Of a stretch of 32,703 bases of DNA, positions 15,404-23,960 are shown piece after piece. The translations under genes were made by a program, and so were the position numbers. How positions within the stretch are numbered: position 1 is the first letter of the stretch; every line of letters starts with the position of its first letter. The stretch covers positions 1-32,703 of the forward strand of contig DATJJR010000013.1 of assembly GCA_035492055.1 (NCBI GenBank), written 5' to 3'. The notes below the pieces were generated by a model that did not search any database, was not told the origin of the DNA, and saw nothing but the letters and a program-made list of their open reading frames with translations. The stretch comes from Ga0074130 sp035492055. GTDB lineage: Bacteria > Pseudomonadota > Gammaproteobacteria > Burkholderiales > Rhodocyclaceae.

Positions 15404-17598
15404 GATCGGGAAATTGCAGCGGGACGGCTGGGGACGGCGGGCTCACTCGAGAGTGCCTGCAGCGTGATCATCGGTGCAGCGGAAATGCCGAATACACGAC
15501 GATGAATGGCGGCGATATTGCTGAAGAACTGCCCCATTGAGAACTTTGCTTCATAGAGCATGCGACCGTTCTGTTCGAGGCGTTTACGCAGCAAGTCATC
15601 GTTGAGTACCTGATGCAGCGCAGTGGCGATGCCGGGCACGTCGCCGGGCGTCACGAAGATTGCGCTGGTGCCATGTTGCAGTGCGAACGGAATTTCACCG
15701 ACAGGCGTACAGATCACCGCCACGCCGTGCGCCAGTGCTTCAAGAATGACCAGCGGCAAGCCTTCGTCATAGGACGGCAGGATCAGTACATCGGCACTCG
15801 CCATGAGTGCAGCGGCCTTGGTTTGGTCAGCCCAACCTTCGAAACGCACGAAGCCGGTAATGCCAAGTTCCTCAGCCAAGGCTTGATAGCGCTCAATATC
15901 GCCGCCGCCGGCGAGGCTGACTTGAATATTCCAATCGAGCCCTGGCGTTGCCAATGCATGCAGAAAATCGGATACGCCTTTGCGTTCCGATAAATTGCCA
16001 AGAAAGAGTACGCGACGCGGCCTGCCATTCGATTGGATGCGTCGGGTTGCGGTGGGCGCCGGAACGCCGTTGTTGACGACTTGAACCTTGTTCGGCGGCA
16101 CGCGTAATTCCTCGGTGACGAATTCGCGGGCGGCGTTGCCGAGGACGATGCAGTGCGATGAAAGCGCGAAAATTCCACGCGTCAGTGCCTGCAACGGTGC
16201 CGGGAGTTTCCGGTAGAAATGATGCAGTTGCGCCGCATGCAGATGCAGGACTACGGGTATGCCAAGCAGGCGCGCAACCACGATCATCGCACCCTTGCGG
16301 AACAGACTCAGGCGTTCAGCCATGTTGACGTGAACCCCCGCCAAACGACCACTGATTCGGCCTGAAACCAGGTGCCCAAGGGCTTGCATCAATACCCATA
16401 AAGAACCGAGTGCGCTGCCGCCGCCGCGCGTATCAAGCGGCAGTAGTTGTGCATGCTGCGTCGCCAGTTTTTGATTCTGGATCAGATATTCGGCCACCCT
16501 GAACATGCCGCCGCCCATGGGTGTCCACGGACAGGCAACGTAGATGAATTTCTCTGCGTATACGGATTTACCGTCGCGTCGCCGTTTGAAGTAGTTCAAC
16601 ATCGGTTGCTCCAGAAATAGCCAGGACAGGAAACTCGCCAGCGTCACTGCGGCAACGGTGGCGACGATGATGGGCGCGGGATGGGTGACCGATGCCGCAG
16701 CCAGCAACGCCACCGTGCCTGGAACGACAAGGCTGTGCGACAAATAGGTTGAGTAGGAGATGTCACCGAGAATGCTGAAGCGCCGCAAGAATTCACTGTG
16801 CTGGAATGCAGATTCAAGATGAATGGCCCCAATGACCAGCAACGCCGCACCAAGACCGCGTGTGAAGAAGCGATCAAGCCAGAAGGGCAGTTCACCGGGA
16901 ATCATCAATGCAATGCCAATGATGGCCAACAATACGGAAGTGCTTGCACTGAGTTTCTGATACTGAAAATGCTGCGCAATCAGCATGCCGAGCACGAACT
17001 CGAACAGTAGGGATTGTGCGTAAAAGGCGAGTGCGACACTGTGCGGAAATACACGACCGGCAACGTAGAGCAGGGCGAAAATGCTTGTGCAAAAAGCAGC
17101 GCGCGGCAATTTGAATGCAATGGCGGCACTAAAAACCACGTAGAAAAGCATTTCAAAATTCAGCGTCCAGCCCACCGGCAGAATCGGTTGTACCAAACCC
17201 CAAGGACTCAGCATCGGGATGAAGAAGAACGATGCGAGTACATGACTGAATTCGAGACTGCTGCGTAATGCCAATGCGGGTACGACGACGACCAAGGCGA
17301 TCTTGAGCAGGAGATAAAACCAATACAGCGGCACGATGCGTACGATGCGTCGCCACATGAATTGCCTGGCGTTGCCGAAATTGCTGCTTAACCTGTCGCT
17401 CGGCGGTGCGGCGGTGATTGTCATGACGAAGCCGCTGATGACAAAGAAAATATCGACACCAAGCGAACCGATATTCCAGATGCCAAAGCCATGCAGTGCG
17501 GGGATGCGCAACGTCATTGCTTCCGTCGTGTGCATCAGTACGACCAGCAGCGCAGCGACGAAGCGCAGCAGTTGCAGGCTGTAGAGATGGTGTTTCAT
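15400..17598 (-). CDS. Bifunctional acyltransferase-3 / GT4 glycosyltransferase fusion
   Basis: The start is ATG 17598, which overlaps the preceding stop as ATGA; the frame's longer extension is inside the neighbour gene. The 732-residue product joins two complete domains. Residues 1-340 are an acyltransferase-3 membrane domain (LQLLRFVAALLVVLMHTTEA, GVDIFFVISGFVMTI and FMWRRIVRIVPLYWFY, ending in FLEQPMLNYFKRRR). From about 350 a GT4 domain begins (EKFIYVACPWTPMGGGMFRV), with LFLGNLSERKGV, the donor-site E-x7-E motif in SYDEGLPLVILEALAHG, and a 20-residue low-complexity tail. The linker has no stop or frameshift. Fusing a membrane acyltransferase to a glycosyltransferase suggests both act on the same lipid-linked intermediate. 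Confidence 0.9.
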   Translation of the reverse strand: MKHHLYSLQLLRFVAALLVVLMHTTEAMTLRIPALHGFGIWNIGSLGVDIFFVISGFVMTITAAPPSDRLSSNFGNARQFMWRRIVRIVPLYWFYLLLKIALVVVVPALALRSSLEFSHVLASFFFIPMLSPWGLVQPILPVGWTLNFEMLFYVVFSAAIAFKLPRAAFCTSIFALLYVAGRVFPHSVALAFYAQSLLFEFVLGMLIAQHFQYQKLSASTSVLLAIIGIALMIPGELPFWLDRFFTRGLGAALLVIGAIHLESAFQHSEFLRRFSILGDISYSTYLSHSLVVPGTVALLAAASVTHPAPIIVATVAAVTLASFLSWLFLEQPMLNYFKRRRDGKSVYAEKFIYVACPWTPMGGGMFRVAEYLIQNQKLATQHAQLLPLDTRGGGSALGSLWVLMQALGHLVSGRISGRLAGVHVNMAERLSLFRKGAMIVVARLLGIPVVLHLHAAQLHHFYRKLPAPLQALTRGIFALSSHCIVLGNAAREFVTEELRVPPNKVQVVNNGVPAPTATRRIQSNGRPRRVLFLGNLSERKGVSDFLHALATPGLDWNIQVSLAGGGDIERYQALAEELGITGFVRFEGWADQTKAAALMASADVLILPSYDEGLPLVILEALAHGVAVICTPVGEIPFALQHGTSAIFVTPGDVPGIATALHQVLNDDLLRKRLEQNGRMLYEAKFSMGQFFSNIAAIHRRVFGISAAPMITLQALSSEPAVPSRPAAISRS

Positions 17599-18764
17599 AC
17601 CGGTGCATCCGCCCGGAAAATCAGGCGAAGTGCCTGATGAAATGGAAGTTCCGGTCGCATCAGGCGTTGTCCGGAATGGCGCGCCCCTTGTTCCAGTTGC
17701 GCCGCCAGATCGGGCTTGTTCACAATGCGTTGCAGGGCTGCCGCGAGCGCATCGACATCGTTGGCTGGATAGAGCAGGCCGTTGATGCCGTCTTCCACCA
17801 AATAGGGAAACGGCCCGTAGTCGGGGGCAACGACGGGTGTGCCGACGTAGAAGGCTTCCATCGCAGTCTTGCATCGGCCTTCCGGAAAGCGTGATTGCGA
17901 GGGCGTGACGACGGCGGTGGCATGATGCATGTGCGAAAACACCTCGTCGTGTTCGAGCGAACCCAACAGGCGTACGTGATCGTTCAGGCCAAGCGACGTA
18001 ATCTTCGCTTGCAGCGCAGTTACCGCGCCGCCGCTGCCGATGTAGTGCAATTGCAGTCGGTGTCGATCCGGCAGGCGCAGAAATGCTTCGAGCAGGTCGA
18101 GAGCGCCCTTGTCTTCTTCGATGCGGCCGACGTAAAGCAGTGTCTTGACCTCATTTTCAATGCCCTGGTTTCGTTTCTCGGGAAAGCCCGAGATCAATTG
18201 GCGTTGCGTTGCGGAAATGCCGTTGTTGTATTCAATCAATTTGCCTGGCGCGGTACCGAGCTTTAGTGCCTCATCGCGGACGAAAGGGCCGTGCACCACG
18301 ACTTTGTTGGCCAGTCGGCACATGATCGCGTTTGAAAAGCGATAAGCACGCGAAACCGATTCAATCGCGTTGTGCCCGAAGAATACGAATTCGGCACCGC
18401 AGAGTCGTGCCGCAAGCAGCGCGACCAGGGCAATCGGGCCATCGAGTCCGCAAAGCACTCGCTGTGGACGGAATCGCAATGTATCGATAAAGAAATCGAA
18501 AGCACTCGTGCAGAACGCGAGTCGCCGCCGCAGCCGATTGACTGCAAGCGGGCGCAGTGGATATTCGACGGCGCCGAGTTTGTCGTCGCCCCAGTGCGCA
18601 TCGTGTTCCCCGAAGGTGACAAGGCGAAGCCGGCCTTGATCCAGATGATGCAATACGGCAAGTAGATATTGGTCTGGCCCGCCATCGATCAGGATGCCCT
18701 TGCGCGGAAAAAGGCGCATGGCTTCCTCGACGGCTTGCCCGCCCTTGATGTAGAGGATGTTCAT
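17595..18764 (-). CDS. GT4 family glycosyltransferase
   Basis: A 389-residue GT-B enzyme. The N-terminal acceptor domain is MNILYIKGGQAVEEAMRLFP and then FVFFGHNAIESVSRAY. The C-terminal donor domain has LLYVGRIEEDKGALDLLEAF, HYIGSGG, VRLLGSLEHDEVFSHMHHA and the E-x7-E pair in FPEGRCKTAMEAF, followed by GTPVVAPDYGPFPYLVEDGINGLLY. It is a retaining transferase acting at the cytoplasmic membrane face on the growing lipid-linked repeat. It overlaps both neighbours by four bases (ATGA). Donor and acceptor sugars cannot be told from sequence. Confidence 0.92.
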   Translation of the reverse strand: MNILYIKGGQAVEEAMRLFPRKGILIDGGPDQYLLAVLHHLDQGRLRLVTFGEHDAHWGDDKLGAVEYPLRPLAVNRLRRRLAFCTSAFDFFIDTLRFRPQRVLCGLDGPIALVALLAARLCGAEFVFFGHNAIESVSRAYRFSNAIMCRLANKVVVHGPFVRDEALKLGTAPGKLIEYNNGISATQRQLISGFPEKRNQGIENEVKTLLYVGRIEEDKGALDLLEAFLRLPDRHRLQLHYIGSGGAVTALQAKITSLGLNDHVRLLGSLEHDEVFSHMHHATAVVTPSQSRFPEGRCKTAMEAFYVGTPVVAPDYGPFPYLVEDGINGLLYPANDVDALAAALQRIVNKPDLAAQLEQGARHSGQRLMRPELPFHQALRLIFRADAPV

Positions 18765-19900
18765 GATTTGGCCTCACGCAGGTTTCCCAGTTTGTTTGGG
18801 CTGCTCGATTCGTCGGGGGTGTTTGGCTGCGCCTGCTTTCCGGTGCGCCGCGAAAACAGGTCATTGAGCGTCTTGCGTGCTGGTTTTTCGATCAAGTGAT
18901 ACGACAGCAATCCCGCAATCACGGCGGCAGCGAGCATGGGCAAAGGGAAATGTGCCGAAACGTCGGAATGGAAAAACGGTTGCTGATAGAGATAAAGCGA
19001 GAACGACGCCATACCTGCGTAAACCATTGGGCGCGATGCGAGAAATTTCTGGGCGAAGTCGGGCAGCTTTTCAATATTGGCCATGCAGAGTGCCAGCAGC
19101 GTTGTGCCCAGCGTGTATTTGATGCAATCGCTTACCGGATATAGCGAAAGAGAGAGGGCCATGACGAGTAGCAGGATCAGCGTACGCGCGTTCATCCATG
19201 TGAAGTATTGAGGCCGTTCCTGCATCAGGCAATGGAAGGCACAACCGAGCAGAATGGCGCCAGCACGTGTGTCGGTTCGCCAGTAAACGTCGTAATAACC
19301 ACCGCCTGTCGTGAGCGTCAGCCAGATGCCGTGCACCATGCAGAGGAGGGCGAGCACGATGCAGACTATCCACGGCATGCGGCTGTAAGGCGCTTTAGTA
19401 TGGTTGTTATGGAAGTAGGCCAGTAGCAGTGCCACCAGGCTGAGTACGATGTAGCTGTGTTCTTCGATGCATAACGACCAGAGATGATCGAAATTTGCAT
19501 CCCCGTAGCCAGGCAGCTGAAACAGATAGTTGTAGGTGAAGGTTGAGGCAGCGAACAAGGTTTTTTCGGTGACGCCGAAATGCAAACCGGCGAACAGAGA
19601 CAAACTCGCCAGGATGGCGATGTAGCTGTAGAGCGCCGGCGCAATCCGGCTGAACCGGCGCCAATAGAAACGCGACAATTTTTCGCGGCGGACAAAAAGC
19701 AGTTCACCCATCAATCGGCCCGACAGGACGAAAAACAATTCAACACCAAGCCGGCCGGCATTGAAAAATGGCAGCGAGATGAAATGGCCGAGTAGCACCA
19801 GAATGATGGCCATGCCGCGCCATCCATCAAGAATGCTCAGGCGTCGCAGGGAATGAGCGGATTGCACTGTGTGCGCGCTCGACGTTGCGGAAGAAGACAT
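18761..19900 (-). CDS. Acyltransferase-3 (OafA/YrhL) family protein
   Basis: The ATG at 19900 shares one base with the stop of the upstream GT2 gene (TGATG); a TTG at 19903 is an alternative. The product has 379 residues with about ten membrane helices. Family blocks are LSILDGWRGMAIILVLLGHF (Arg and His), GVELFFVLSGRLMGELLF, FYWRRFSRIAPALYSYI, HLWSLCIEEHSYIVLSL and VYAGMASFSLYLYQQPFF. A hydrophilic Pro/Ser/Asn-rich tail of about 35 residues ends the protein. It probably transfers acetyl or a larger acyl group to an EPS sugar. Confidence 0.92.
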   Translation of the reverse strand: MSSSATSSAHTVQSAHSLRRLSILDGWRGMAIILVLLGHFISLPFFNAGRLGVELFFVLSGRLMGELLFVRREKLSRFYWRRFSRIAPALYSYIAILASLSLFAGLHFGVTEKTLFAASTFTYNYLFQLPGYGDANFDHLWSLCIEEHSYIVLSLVALLLAYFHNNHTKAPYSRMPWIVCIVLALLCMVHGIWLTLTTGGGYYDVYWRTDTRAGAILLGCAFHCLMQERPQYFTWMNARTLILLLVMALSLSLYPVSDCIKYTLGTTLLALCMANIEKLPDFAQKFLASRPMVYAGMASFSLYLYQQPFFHSDVSAHFPLPMLAAAVIAGLLSYHLIEKPARKTLNDLFSRRTGKQAQPNTPDESSSPNKLGNLREAKS

Positions 19901-20919
19901 CAAGCGGTACTCCCGCCGGCTGGAATCTCGAGCGATTCGACAGGTGCCTGTGGCGATTTTTGGGGGCGGAGGAAGCCGCGAATCAGGCCGGCACCGTTGA
20001 TCAGCCAGGACAGCACCGAATACACGGCCTTGGCAATCGAACGTTTACGCACGTACATGAAGACAAAGGGGGCGGCTGCCAAGGGCAGGAACAAGGCGAT
20101 ACGCCACGACACCGGAACAGGCAGCAACAGGCAGATTGCAAGTGTCGCAACCCATATCAGGATGCCGAGATAAATTCTCAATTCACGCAGGCCGGCAATC
20201 GCCAGGCGCAGGTGCGGCTGGCCGAGTGCCGCGCGCAGCAATTCACCCAGACCGAAGATGTACTGGCTCTTCCAGCGACGCAGCAATAACTGGTAGTGCG
20301 GCGTGTCGTGTCCGTAGTGATGGACGGCCGGCATGGGCAGTCGCCACAGTTTCCAGCCGCGCACACGCAGGCGGACGGCGAGATCGAATTCCTCGTAGCT
20401 GTGGAGGTTTCGATTGGAGAAATAGCCGCTCTGTTCTATCGCCGTATGCCGATACAGGCCACCCATGTCGAGGCGATCGACTTCACCCGGCTGCATGTGG
20501 CCCGCATGGCGTTCCATGCGTGAGAGATATTCGAGGCTGTCGAGGTTCTTTTCGATGACCTGGCCGCCGACGCCGGCAATCTCTGGATGCCGATCCATGA
20601 AATGCACGGCCTTTTCGACGAAGCCTTCGAGCATTTCCATGTCACCGTCGAGAATGTAGATGAATTCGCCGCGTGCCTGCTGGTAGCCAAGCTGCGGCCC
20701 GATGCCGCAGCAGCGTTCATGCGGATGACGCAGTTGAACGATGCGGATTGGGTAGCGCGAGGCGATTTCGACGGTACGGTCAGTCGAGCACGAGTCGGCG
20801 AGGATGACTTCGCCACCGACGGTGCGGATGGCAGCCAGTGCCGTTTCGATGGCACGCGCGATATGCGCCTCTTCGTTGAGTGCCTTGATCACAACGGAAA
20901 CGCAGCAGTTGATATCCAT
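19900..20919 (-). CDS. GT2 family glycosyltransferase with C-terminal membrane anchor
   Basis: A 339-residue protein. The GT-A domain has VSVVIKALNEEAHIARAIE, ILADSCSTDRTVEIA, the DxD-type metal site in FIYILDGDMEML, an acceptor-side block MGGLYRHTAIEQSGYFSNR and the ED-like NLHSYEEFDLAVRLRVRGW. Two hydrophobic helices follow at about 245-290, anchoring it in the membrane, then a Pro-rich tail. It would add a sugar to the undecaprenyl-linked repeat. Only two bases separate it from the hexapeptide acetyltransferase gene upstream. Confidence 0.92.
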   Translation of the reverse strand: MDINCCVSVVIKALNEEAHIARAIETALAAIRTVGGEVILADSCSTDRTVEIASRYPIRIVQLRHPHERCCGIGPQLGYQQARGEFIYILDGDMEMLEGFVEKAVHFMDRHPEIAGVGGQVIEKNLDSLEYLSRMERHAGHMQPGEVDRLDMGGLYRHTAIEQSGYFSNRNLHSYEEFDLAVRLRVRGWKLWRLPMPAVHHYGHDTPHYQLLLRRWKSQYIFGLGELLRAALGQPHLRLAIAGLRELRIYLGILIWVATLAICLLLPVPVSWRIALFLPLAAAPFVFMYVRKRSIAKAVYSVLSWLINGAGLIRGFLRPQKSPQAPVESLEIPAGGSTA

Positions 20920-20921
20920 GA

Positions 20922-21488
20922 TCAGGCTCTCAATGTGGTGACGTTGTCGAGATGCACCTCGCGATGTTCATCGTGGTCTTCGTCGAGTTCCGTCTTGCGC
21001 ATGATGATGCGGGCGGGTACGCCGACTGCCAATGCACCCGCGGGCACGTTGTCGAGGACGACGGCATTGGCGCCGATTTCCGCGTCGTTGCCAATGCGAA
21101 TACGGCCGAGCAGCTTGGCGCCGGCACCGATGCTGACGCGATCGCCGATGCTCGGTGCGCCGAGCGGGTCATCCTGCCGACGATTACCGATCGTGACGCA
21201 CTGCCGCACGATGCAATCGTCACCCAGTTGTGCACAACCGTGAATGACGATGCCGCCTGAGTGCTCGATGATCAGACGGCGCCCGATTCGTGCCGATACG
21301 CCGATTTCGATGCCGCAGATGATTTCGGCGAGTTTGGCCAGCACGATATGGATCACGCCAAGCGGAATGCGAATCCAGCGGCTGGAAAAGCGATAGCGCA
21401 GGTGTCCGAAGCGATAGGCCTGTAAAGCCCAGAAACCAAGGGATAGAAGTCCTTCACGCGCTACCTTGAGATCTTCGAAGAAGCTCAT
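20922..21488 (-). CDS. Serine O-acetyltransferase-like hexapeptide acyltransferase
   Basis: A 188-residue protein with a strong GAGGAGG site before ATG 21488. A short helical N-terminal region (FFEDLKVAREGLLSLGFWALQAYRF) precedes hexapeptide turns (IEIGVSARIGRRLIIEHSGGIVIHG, LGDDCIVRQCVTIGN, IGDRVSIGAGAKLLGRIRIGNDAEIG) and the closing VPAGALAVGVPARII. The catalytic His is likely in IEHSGG or IHG. An acidic/His-rich tail (TELDEDHDEHREVH) is unusual and might bind metal. In this setting it probably acetylates a sugar. Confidence 0.88.
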   Translation of the reverse strand: MSFFEDLKVAREGLLSLGFWALQAYRFGHLRYRFSSRWIRIPLGVIHIVLAKLAEIICGIEIGVSARIGRRLIIEHSGGIVIHGCAQLGDDCIVRQCVTIGNRRQDDPLGAPSIGDRVSIGAGAKLLGRIRIGNDAEIGANAVVLDNVPAGALAVGVPARIIMRKTELDEDHDEHREVHLDNVTTLRA

Positions 21489-21498
21489 GTCGTCCTCC

Positions 21499-22461
21499 TC
21501 ATTGCATCAGGTAACGGCGCTGCTTGCGCCAGGTTTGCCATTGGCCGATCCACGGCGCCGGCACCAGCGTGCTCATGAACAATGAGCTCCACCAGCGCTT
21601 CGTGTGCCATGCATTCGGCAACACAGACAAAAGCCGTCGTAGTGAATGCGTGCGCCGCCCCGAAATGGCGTCTTGTCGTGCCTGCGTGATGTAGTGCTGA
21701 GCAACGAGTCGCAGCGTGGATTTACGCAAGCGGTCGTGGCGTGGGCGAGCAAGGGCGCGTTGGCGCATGCGCTCGAAACTGATGGGAATCAGGTTGCTGC
21801 GATTGCTGCCGATCAATCCACTGCGCACGGCGTTGCGATAAACACTGATCGGTTGTTCGATCAACACAATGTCATGCGATTCGCCAAGACGGAACCAGAG
21901 ATCGGTGTCTTCACCAAACGATTCCCCGGGTGGAAAGCACGGCTGCATTGTATCGAGCAGTGATTTCTTCACGATGATGGAGCCGGTGAAGAAGGGAATA
22001 CCACGCATCCAGCGCGTCGGCAGATCGTGAATGATTTCGTAGCTGAGCGTCGGTATCGGCCATGGATCGATCTTCCAGTCGCTCGTATCCGGAATCGATT
22101 TGAAGCGAGCGGCGATGATTTCCGCTGCCGGGTGATCGCGCATTGCACGTGCGAACGTGGCAAGACAGTCCGGATGAAGCCAGTCGTCGGCGTCGAGAAA
22201 GCAGACCCATTCGCCGCAAGCGAGTTCGATGCCGCGATTGCGTGCAACCGAAACGCCAGCATTGGGTTGTTCGATCAGGTGTACGTGTGCATCGGCACAT
22301 TCGGCGACGATCTCGCGGCTGTTGTCGCTGGAACCGTCGTCAACAACGATGATCTCGAAAGCGAAATCGTTGTCGCCAACGTGTTGCGCCAACGCCGAGA
22401 GCAAGGTCTCGCGAACGTAGGCGGCCTTGTTGTAGAGCGGAATGACGATGCTGAATTTCAT
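21499..22461 (-). CDS. GT2 family glycosyltransferase
   Basis: A 320-residue GT-A enzyme. The N-terminus FSIVIPLYNKAAYVRETLLSAL and FEIIVVDDGSSDNSREIV are textbook for GT2, followed by NAGVSVARNRGIELACGEWVCFLDADDWLHPD with the DxD metal site. FFTGSIIVKKSLLDTM and GEDTDLWFRLGE form the acceptor-side blocks. There is no membrane helix, but the C-terminal third is very basic (many Arg/His), which suits membrane association. Its start overlaps the polymerase gene's stop as ATGA. Confidence 0.92.
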   Translation of the reverse strand: MKFSIVIPLYNKAAYVRETLLSALAQHVGDNDFAFEIIVVDDGSSDNSREIVAECADAHVHLIEQPNAGVSVARNRGIELACGEWVCFLDADDWLHPDCLATFARAMRDHPAAEIIAARFKSIPDTSDWKIDPWPIPTLSYEIIHDLPTRWMRGIPFFTGSIIVKKSLLDTMQPCFPPGESFGEDTDLWFRLGESHDIVLIEQPISVYRNAVRSGLIGSNRSNLIPISFERMRQRALARPRHDRLRKSTLRLVAQHYITQARQDAISGRRTHSLRRLLSVLPNAWHTKRWWSSLFMSTLVPAPWIGQWQTWRKQRRYLMQ

Positions 22462-23960
22462 GGGCTTGTCTGCAACGTGCTTGCGGTTGCGCCTGTTGTC
22501 GGTGTGGCTGAGTTCACGGGCGTTGTTGTGGCTGTTGCTACGGAATTTTTGACCGCACTGGTTGTGTTGACTGTCCTGTGCTTCAGGCTGTACGCAGCAA
22601 GCAAGATCAGCAGCAGCAATTGATTGACGAACTCGGGGCCGTATCCGTTCAAGGTCAGCGGCACTTCGCTGACGGCACGCAGGCCGATGGCAACGAAGAG
22701 CGCAAGCGTCAACCCGCGGCTGGCGGCGGCATGCCTGATCGACAGAATGAGCAGGTTGACCAGGTAGATGGTGAGTGCGATGGCACCGACCAGCCCGGCG
22801 CGTGGTAACAAGTCCATGTACTGGTTGTGGCCGTGCGTCGCATTGGGCAGACCGATGCTGAGGCGATAGGACTCATCGAGGAAGCTTGGGCCATAGCCGA
22901 AGATCGGGTTGCGCAACCATTCATGCCAGGCGACCGACCAGATGATGTCGCGCCCCGTCAGTGAAGTGAGTTGTGCACCTTCGTCGCTGTTGAGGAAGTG
23001 ATCGATGCGATCACCCAGATGGCCGAACAGGGCTTGTCCGGAAACGAGCAATGCCATGAGCAGGATGCCGAGCAAAAGCGTGATGGCCAGTTGCGGGCGC
23101 GCGGCATCGGTAAGCCTGGCGCGCAGCGCAGGACCATGTTGTATGACGTAGATGGCAGTTGCGCAGAAGAAGAACGATACCCAGCTGGTTTTTGACTGAG
23201 CGAGGAAGAGCGTAGCCAGTCCCAATGTCCATGCCGCAATGTTGACGCGGCGATTGGCATAGGGGCGGCCCCAGACAAAGAGCAGCGCCAGTTGGGCCAA
23301 CATGCCTTCTGCCACGGCGTGCGGTGCGAGGCCGGCAAAGCGTGGCACGCCGTGCAACAGCCCCTGGGTGTAGTTGCTGTCGAGCACGATGTTCGGATGC
23401 GTTGGCAACAAGGCATAGCCGGCAAGCAAAAACAGGAACAGAGAGTTACGTGCCGTGTCCATGGTGAGTTCGGCATCCCGCTCGGATAGCAGGAGTGCTG
23501 TCACGCCAATCAATAGCGAGTAGAAGCGATCATGACTAAAGCCTGGATGCGCCGACAGGAACATCGGCAGGAAGATGCTGCAGAACCAGAAGAAGATGAA
23601 GCTGCCGGTCAAGGCCGGTGCGTTGCCAAGAAAAGAGCCGGGCTTGCTGAAGTGATGAACGAGCCGTTCGATGGTGACGCCAAGGATCAGCATCGTGCCG
23701 ATGCGCTGGCCCCAGGCTGAAATCGGGTCCCTGACGAGATCGCCGCTCAGAACGAGATCACCACCATTGAAGGCAATCGAGCGATCCGACATCGCAACGA
23801 TGAGGCCGTTGATGATCAGGATGGACGGAATCACCCAATGGAAATAACCATGCTGGCGCGAACTTGTGAATTGCGACGTTGCCACCACGGCGGCGACGCA
23901 GGCGAGCGCGGCAGCAGCGGCGAATGGAATGGCAACGAAACCGGATATCCAATCAGTCAT
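22458..23960 (-). CDS. O-antigen ligase/polymerase family protein (Wzy-like)
   Basis: A 500-residue protein with about twelve membrane helices and a large loop. The Wzy_C-type region includes LTSLTGRDIIWSVAWHEWLRNPIFGYGPSF and ATHGHNQYMDLLPRAGLVG, where the H-x-H and Arg are the conserved family residues. It would polymerise lipid-linked repeat units on the periplasmic face. As the only such gene in the cluster next to a flippase, polymerase is likelier than ligase. The last 40 or so residues are a low-complexity Thr/Ala/Ser tail not expected in the family. It overlaps both neighbours by four bases. Confidence 0.88.
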   Translation of the reverse strand: MTDWISGFVAIPFAAAAALACVAAVVATSQFTSSRQHGYFHWVIPSILIINGLIVAMSDRSIAFNGGDLVLSGDLVRDPISAWGQRIGTMLILGVTIERLVHHFSKPGSFLGNAPALTGSFIFFWFCSIFLPMFLSAHPGFSHDRFYSLLIGVTALLLSERDAELTMDTARNSLFLFLLAGYALLPTHPNIVLDSNYTQGLLHGVPRFAGLAPHAVAEGMLAQLALLFVWGRPYANRRVNIAAWTLGLATLFLAQSKTSWVSFFFCATAIYVIQHGPALRARLTDAARPQLAITLLLGILLMALLVSGQALFGHLGDRIDHFLNSDEGAQLTSLTGRDIIWSVAWHEWLRNPIFGYGPSFLDESYRLSIGLPNATHGHNQYMDLLPRAGLVGAIALTIYLVNLLILSIRHAAASRGLTLALFVAIGLRAVSEVPLTLNGYGPEFVNQLLLLILLAAYSLKHRTVNTTSAVKNSVATATTTPVNSATPTTGATASTLQTSP

